This document shows, one piece after another, positions 60,340-64,000 of a stretch of DNA of 64,000 bases; the stretch's first letter is position 1, and each line of letters begins with the position of its first letter. The position numbers and the translations under genes are program-made. The notes beneath the pieces were generated by a model, which ran no database searches, was not told where the DNA came from, and saw only the letters and a program-made list of their open reading frames with translations. Source of the stretch: Roseivirga pacifica (GTDB lineage: Bacteria > Bacteroidota > Bacteroidia > Cytophagales > Cyclobacteriaceae); the NCBI RefSeq assembly GCF_900111145.1, contig NZ_FOIR01000002.1, positions 186,001 to 250,000 on the forward strand. The letters are read 5' to 3'.

Positions 60340-61425
60340 ATGGATAGAAAAGTAAACGTAGGTTTAATTGGTTCTCAGTTCATTTCAAGCATTCATGCTG
60401 ATGCCCTTAGGCGTGTGGCCGATGCCAATGTAATGGCCGTAATGTCGCCAACTCCGGGCAATGCACAGAAGTTTGCCGAACGCTTTAATATTCCCCATCA
60501 TTTTACCGACTTGGACGAAATGCTGGCAATGGATGAGTTGGATATGATTGTGGTTGGTGCCCCTAACTATCTGCATTGTGAAATCACGCTGAAAATCGCG
60601 CAGGCAGGCAAACACATTGTAGTAGAAAAACCGCTTTGCATGAATTTACAAGAGGCCGACTTAATGATTGAGGCGTGTAAAGAGGCTAACGTAAAGTTGA
60701 TGTATGCGGAAGAATTGTGCTTTACACCAAAATATGTACGCCTAAAGGCTTTGTTAGATGAAGGTGCCTTGGGCAAACCGGTGTTACTTAAACAGTCCGA
60801 AAAGCACGATGGCCCACATTCTGACCATTTTTGGGATGTAGAACGCTCTGGCGGTGGAGTTACTATGGATATGGGCTGCCATGGTATTCAGTTTTTTCGT
60901 TGGCTGAATCCGGGACACAAAATCACTTCAGTTTATGCCCAAATGAATACTAGTGTTCATACGGATAAAACGATTGGCGATGATAATGCGATTGTGATTC
61001 TTGAATTTGAAAATGGCGTAACGGCTATGATGGAAGAAAGCTGGTGTAAGCTGGGTGGAATGGATGATAGAGCAGAGGTACACGGCACAGAAGGCGTGGC
61101 TTATGCAGATGTGCTTCAGGGCAACTCTATTCAAACTTATAGTACAAAAGGCGTGGGCTACGCGGTAGAAAAGGCTGGTGATACAGTTGGCTGGAGCTAC
61201 ACCATGTATGAGGAAAACTGGAACTACGGTTTTCCGCAAGAGTTTGAACACTTTGTAGACTGTGTGAAAAACGATAAAACACCACTAGTAACTGGTGAGG
61301 ATGGCAAAGCTGTGTTGGAGGTTATTTATGCGGCCTATGAGTCTGCAGGGACAGGTAAGAAGATCAGTTTACCATTTAAGCCGACAGTAGATAAGCCATA
61401 TAAAGGTTGGAAAAAGAAAGCGTAA
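60340..61425 (+). CDS. Gfo/Idh/MocA-family sugar oxidoreductase
   Basis: A 361-residue NAD(P)-dependent enzyme. The Rossmann fold is VNVGLIGSQFISSIHADALR; the family Lys is in VVEKPLCMN; the C-terminal domain has GGGVTMDMGCHGIQFFRW and FENGVTAMMEESW. Members oxidise or reduce sugar carbons, often C3, without a metal. It lies 6 bases after the GMC gene. No signal peptide is seen, so it is cytoplasmic and probably reduces the 3-keto sugar after import. The adjacent gene begins 1 base after its stop. Confidence 0.93.
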   Translation: MDRKVNVGLIGSQFISSIHADALRRVADANVMAVMSPTPGNAQKFAERFNIPHHFTDLDEMLAMDELDMIVVGAPNYLHCEITLKIAQAGKHIVVEKPLCMNLQEADLMIEACKEANVKLMYAEELCFTPKYVRLKALLDEGALGKPVLLKQSEKHDGPHSDHFWDVERSGGGVTMDMGCHGIQFFRWLNPGHKITSVYAQMNTSVHTDKTIGDDNAIVILEFENGVTAMMEESWCKLGGMDDRAEVHGTEGVAYADVLQGNSIQTYSTKGVGYAVEKAGDTVGWSYTMYEENWNYGFPQEFEHFVDCVKNDKTPLVTGEDGKAVLEVIYAAYESAGTGKKISLPFKPTVDKPYKGWKKKA

Positions 61426-61426
61426 C

Positions 61427-61966
61427 ATGAAAAGGAGAAAGGCACTATCGCTAACCGCTGCCATGTTTGGTGGCGCTATTGTAGGGGCAGAAATGTTCCT
61501 ATCCGGTTGCACGAGAGAGAAGGATACATTTGTATTCTTCTCTCATAATGATGTGCGCTTACTCGATGAAATTGGTGAAACCATTTTGCCCGAAACAGCC
61601 AATTCTCCAGGAGCTAAGGCAGCTCAAATCGGTAATTTTATGCGCGTAATGGTTCGCGACTGCTATAGTCAGGAAGAAGCGAACACCTTTTTTAAAGGCT
61701 TGCACGAAATTCAGAAGATAGCCAAGAAAGATTACGGCAAAAGCTTTGTGGAGTTGAGCAGCGCTGATAAGACTGAGCTTTTAACAGAGCTAGATACAGC
61801 GGCCAAATCTGCTGGTGATGAACATTACTTCACTATGATGAAGCAGTTGACCATTTGGGGCTATTTTACCTCGGAACCTGGCATGACAAAAGCACTACGC
61901 TTCAATCCAATACCGGGTAGGTTCGATGGTTGCGTTCCATATGACAATAAACCTGCTTGGGCCTAA
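61427..61966 (+). CDS. Gluconate 2-dehydrogenase subunit 3-like, Tat signal lipoprotein
   Basis: A 179-residue protein. The N-terminus MKRRKALSLTAAMFGGAIVG has twin Arg followed by a hydrophobic core, a Tat-type signal, and FLSGCTRE supplies a possible lipobox. The domain has VRLLDEIGETILPETANSPG and IGNFMRVMVRDCYSQEE, typical of the small subunit of membrane-bound gluconate 2-dehydrogenase. These subunits escort GMC partners through the Tat pathway. It would export the GMC enzyme encoded two genes upstream. Confidence 0.88.
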   Translation: MKRRKALSLTAAMFGGAIVGAEMFLSGCTREKDTFVFFSHNDVRLLDEIGETILPETANSPGAKAAQIGNFMRVMVRDCYSQEEANTFFKGLHEIQKIAKKDYGKSFVELSSADKTELLTELDTAAKSAGDEHYFTMMKQLTIWGYFTSEPGMTKALRFNPIPGRFDGCVPYDNKPAWA

Positions 61967-62662
61967 ATGGAAATTACTAACTGCGAATCGTATGATCAGC
62001 TAAGTGCTTTGGCTGCCGAAGTTGTGCTTCATTACGTTACCGAAAACCCAAACTTATTGCTCTGCGCTGCTACTGGCAATTCACCATTAGGGCTTTACAG
62101 AAATTTGAGTCAAGCGGCTGAGCAAATGAAAAAGATGCGTGTAATAAAGCTAGACGAGTGGGGCAGCATACCTATGTCGCACCCCGCTAGCTGTGAGTAT
62201 TATTTGCAGCAGGAAGTAGTTAAGACGCTCGGAATAGCACCACAGCGTTACTTCGGCTTTCAAAGTAATGTTGCAAACCCTGAAGCAGAATGTGCGCGAA
62301 TGGCTGCTGTGCTTAAAGAGCAAGGTCCAATCGATTTATGCGTTTTAGGGCTAGGTAAAAACGGTCATATTGGCTTTAACGAACCGGCCGAGGCCTTAAC
62401 AGACCATTGTCATATTGCGACACTTGCAAGTAGTTCTCAAGCTCATAGTATGGTGCAAGCGTTACAAGACAAGCCAACCTATGGGCTCACATTGGGCATG
62501 AAAGACATTTTATCTGCCAAGCGTATTTTGCTTTTGGTGAGTGGCGAGGGAAAAGCCGGTGCCCGCGAAAAACTATTCAGCAAGCAGATTAGAAGTCAGT
62601 TTCCGGCCAGTTATTTATGGCAGCATGCAAGTGTTACGTGCCTTGTTCATACTCCAGATTAG
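61967..62662 (+). CDS. AgaI/NagB-like sugar-phosphate isomerase or deaminase
   Basis: A 231-residue member of the glucosamine-6-phosphate deaminase fold. VIKLDEWGSIPMSHPASCEY matches the Asp-Glu loop of NagB. GLGKNGHIGFNEPAEAL contains His134 and Glu, but the catalytic-base Asp of NagB (D141 of the E. coli enzyme, motif NDGH) is Asn132. The C-terminal TLGMKDILSAKRILLLVSGE and FPASYLWQHASVTCLVHT closely follow the AgaI (galactosamine-6-phosphate isomerase) branch. Its presence in a 3-keto-glycoside operon suggests that it rearranges or deaminates the phosphorylated product of the PfkB kinase; the reaction is not known. Confidence 0.85.
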   Translation: MEITNCESYDQLSALAAEVVLHYVTENPNLLLCAATGNSPLGLYRNLSQAAEQMKKMRVIKLDEWGSIPMSHPASCEYYLQQEVVKTLGIAPQRYFGFQSNVANPEAECARMAAVLKEQGPIDLCVLGLGKNGHIGFNEPAEALTDHCHIATLASSSQAHSMVQALQDKPTYGLTLGMKDILSAKRILLLVSGEGKAGAREKLFSKQIRSQFPASYLWQHASVTCLVHTPD

Positions 62663-62703
62663 TTATTCATTTCTACTAACCCTGAAAATGCGAAAACAAG
62701 GCT

Positions 62704-62711
62704 TACCTTTG
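62704..62711 (+). promoter_or_regulatory. -7 box TACCTTTG of the RhlE-type gene
   Basis: A perfect TAnnTTTG match 17 bases before the start, identical to the boxes before the other helicase and the cold-shock gene. A clear -33 TTG was not found. Confidence 0.55.
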
Positions 62712-62728
62712 TGGCTTAATTTAGTGCT

Positions 62729-63979
62729 ATGAAGTTTGAGTCGTATTCCATTGATGAAGGGATAAAGCGCAGTATTTCTGAACAAGGCTATAAAAAGCCA
62801 ACTGATATTCAGTTCAAGTCAATTCCAGCTATTCTCAAGGGAGAAGATGTACTGGCAATTGCCCAAACGGGAACGGGTAAAACGGCTGCTTTTGCTATTC
62901 CAACACTTCATAAACTAACGCTTAAAGCTGGTAATAAACTCCGTGCCGATGGAGTAAAGTGTCTCGTAATGGCACCTACACACGAACTAGCATTACAAAT
63001 ATACGAGGTGTTTAAAACGCTAGGTAAGTACACCAAGGTTTCCATTTTCTGTATTCACGGTGGGGTAGACCAAGATCCACAGAAGGAACGGCTTGAGAAG
63101 AAAGTGGATGTGCTTATCGCTACACCTGGCCGTATGTTCGATTTGGTGAGTCAAGGAGCACTGAATTTAAGCAGGGTAGAAACGCTTATTCTGGATGAGG
63201 CCGACCACATGTTGGACCTTGGTTTTATTAAGGATATAAGGGACTTAATGCGTCATATCCCAAAGCGAAGACAAACACTTTTCTTTTCGGCCACTATAAA
63301 CGAAGAGATTAAAAAGCTGGCTTACTCGCTGGTAACGAATGCGATTAGAATTCAGATTTCGCCAAAAGATCCGGTGTCTAAAAATGTGCAGCATGCTGTG
63401 GCATTTATTGAAATGGACGACAAACGTTTTTTCCTCGAAGATTTAATTAAGCAAAAGCCTGATCAGAAAATATTGGTTTTTGTGCGAACAAAAGTTCGTG
63501 CCGAAAGAGTGAAAAAGGCGATGGAGCGCGTAGACCTTACGGTTGATACCATTCATAGTGATCGTGAAGCCAAGGACAGAAAGGCTACAATGGCTGCCTT
63601 TAGAAAGGGCAAATTGAAGGTGCTTGTGGCTACCGATGTAAGTGCTCGTGGTATAGATATTCCTAATGTAGAATTGGTGGTGAATTATGATTTACCAGAA
63701 TCTGTAGAACATTATGTACACCGCGTGGGTAGAACCGGGCGTGGAACACAAAAAGGGCAGGCACTTTCGTTTTGCAGCACCGAAGAGAAAGATTTGCTTA
63801 AATCTATTGAAGGCGAATTGGCTAAGCCGATAGACCGTTGGGAGATCTCAAAAAGCGACTATCGTTACACCTTAGATATTTCGGATGGAAAGGCCAACGA
63901 CTGGCAACAGCTTATGAAGCAAGCAGCGCTTGAAGAAGAGGAGTACAAAAAGGTGAAAAAGAAAAGGCGCAAGAAGTAA
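62729..63979 (+). CDS. rhlE: DEAD-box RNA helicase (RhlE type)
   Basis: A 416-residue helicase: GYKKPTDIQFKSIP (Q), AQTGTGKTAAFA (I), APTHELALQ (Ia, with His in place of the usual Arg), ATPGRMFDL (Ib), LILDEADHML (II), FFSATIN (III), ATDVSARGIDI (V) and HRVGRTGRGT (VI). The tail is short and basic (EYKKVKKKRRKK), unlike the DbpA-domain protein at 32150. It appears to be transcribed alone. A GC-rich inverted repeat (GGCGCA at 63966-63971 with TGCGCC at 63984-63989) spans the stop codon and may begin a terminator beyond the window. Confidence 0.95.
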   Translation: MKFESYSIDEGIKRSISEQGYKKPTDIQFKSIPAILKGEDVLAIAQTGTGKTAAFAIPTLHKLTLKAGNKLRADGVKCLVMAPTHELALQIYEVFKTLGKYTKVSIFCIHGGVDQDPQKERLEKKVDVLIATPGRMFDLVSQGALNLSRVETLILDEADHMLDLGFIKDIRDLMRHIPKRRQTLFFSATINEEIKKLAYSLVTNAIRIQISPKDPVSKNVQHAVAFIEMDDKRFFLEDLIKQKPDQKILVFVRTKVRAERVKKAMERVDLTVDTIHSDREAKDRKATMAAFRKGKLKVLVATDVSARGIDIPNVELVVNYDLPESVEHYVHRVGRTGRGTQKGQALSFCSTEEKDLLKSIEGELAKPIDRWEISKSDYRYTLDISDGKANDWQQLMKQAALEEEEYKKVKKKRRKK

Positions 63980-64000
63980 TTCCTGCGCCCTATAAGTCTT

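Noticed and set aside
1-64000. Prophage, insertion sequence, tRNA or rRNA genes
   Set aside because: No transposase, integrase, capsid or tail gene was found apart from the S74 domain of the collagen-like protein, and no tRNA or rRNA signature was recognised by eye.

Overview
The window looks like chromosomal DNA of a marine-type Bacteroidota, most likely order Cytophagales. The grounds are a SusC/SusD pair, type IX secretion sorting domains of both kinds (a type A tail on a GH5 enzyme and a CHU_C type B tail), a PorP/SprF-type protein, a bactofilin, glycine-lipid synthesis genes, ribosomal protein THX, and the absence of strong Shine-Dalgarno sites together with -7 boxes of the TAnnTTTG kind. 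The species cannot be named from the sequence alone. No rRNA, tRNA, transposase, phage or CRISPR was seen.

Bases 1-9985 form a repeat-rich stretch. Secreted proteins of unknown function lie among dispersed palindromic extragenic repeats, with a prokaryotic viperin (pVip, 2959-3834) and a ParE-type toxin-antitoxin pair. A TPR sensor kinase (7112) and its NarL-type regulator (9332) are separated by more repeats. From 10015 to 15877 lies a molybdenum-cofactor block (moaA, moeA, moaC, divergent xdhC), whose moaC overlaps a BNR/beta-propeller gene. A paralogue of that propeller sits at 26947 directly behind a MoaD/ThiS-like gene, so the propeller family is linked to this pathway twice. Between them are a bestrophin, an orphan IF-2 N-domain protein, glsB/glsA, a cupin, a thioredoxin-like protein, a LytS/LytTR pair, and a group made of a flavin amine oxidase, a heme-binding protein and a ThDP decarboxylase that could turn an amino acid into an aldehyde.

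From 28104 to 33880 are ribosomal protein THX (a small gene that is easily missed), a patatin-BamA phospholipase, an AT-rich lipoprotein/membrane-protein pair, and a DeaD helicase that starts with TTG. From 41967 down to 33891 (minus strand) runs a tightly packed five-gene unit: bactofilin, a 1417-residue collagen-like trimeric fibre with an S74 chaperone end, a type B T9SS cargo protein, a PorP/SprF protein and an OmpA-type protein. It reads as one surface-fibre system.

From 43022 to 56068 is a polysaccharide utilisation locus: a triple-tyrosine/LuxR sensor-regulator, SusC, SusD, a surface glycan-binding lipoprotein, a GH5 enzyme with CBM6 modules and a GH30 enzyme, probably acting on a beta-glucan. 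From 56180 to 62662 an AraC regulator faces a six-gene operon: DUF1080 hydrolase, PfkB kinase, GMC oxidoreductase, Gfo/Idh/MocA oxidoreductase, Tat-exported small subunit and an AgaI-like isomerase/deaminase. It looks like a 3-keto-glycoside route with an unusual ending. An RhlE-type helicase closes the window.

The best candidates for something new are the propeller/MoaD linkage, the collagen-fibre operon, the oxidative glycoside operon with its AgaI-like enzyme, and the viperin with its flanking inverted repeats. All functions are read from sequence motifs; no search was run.
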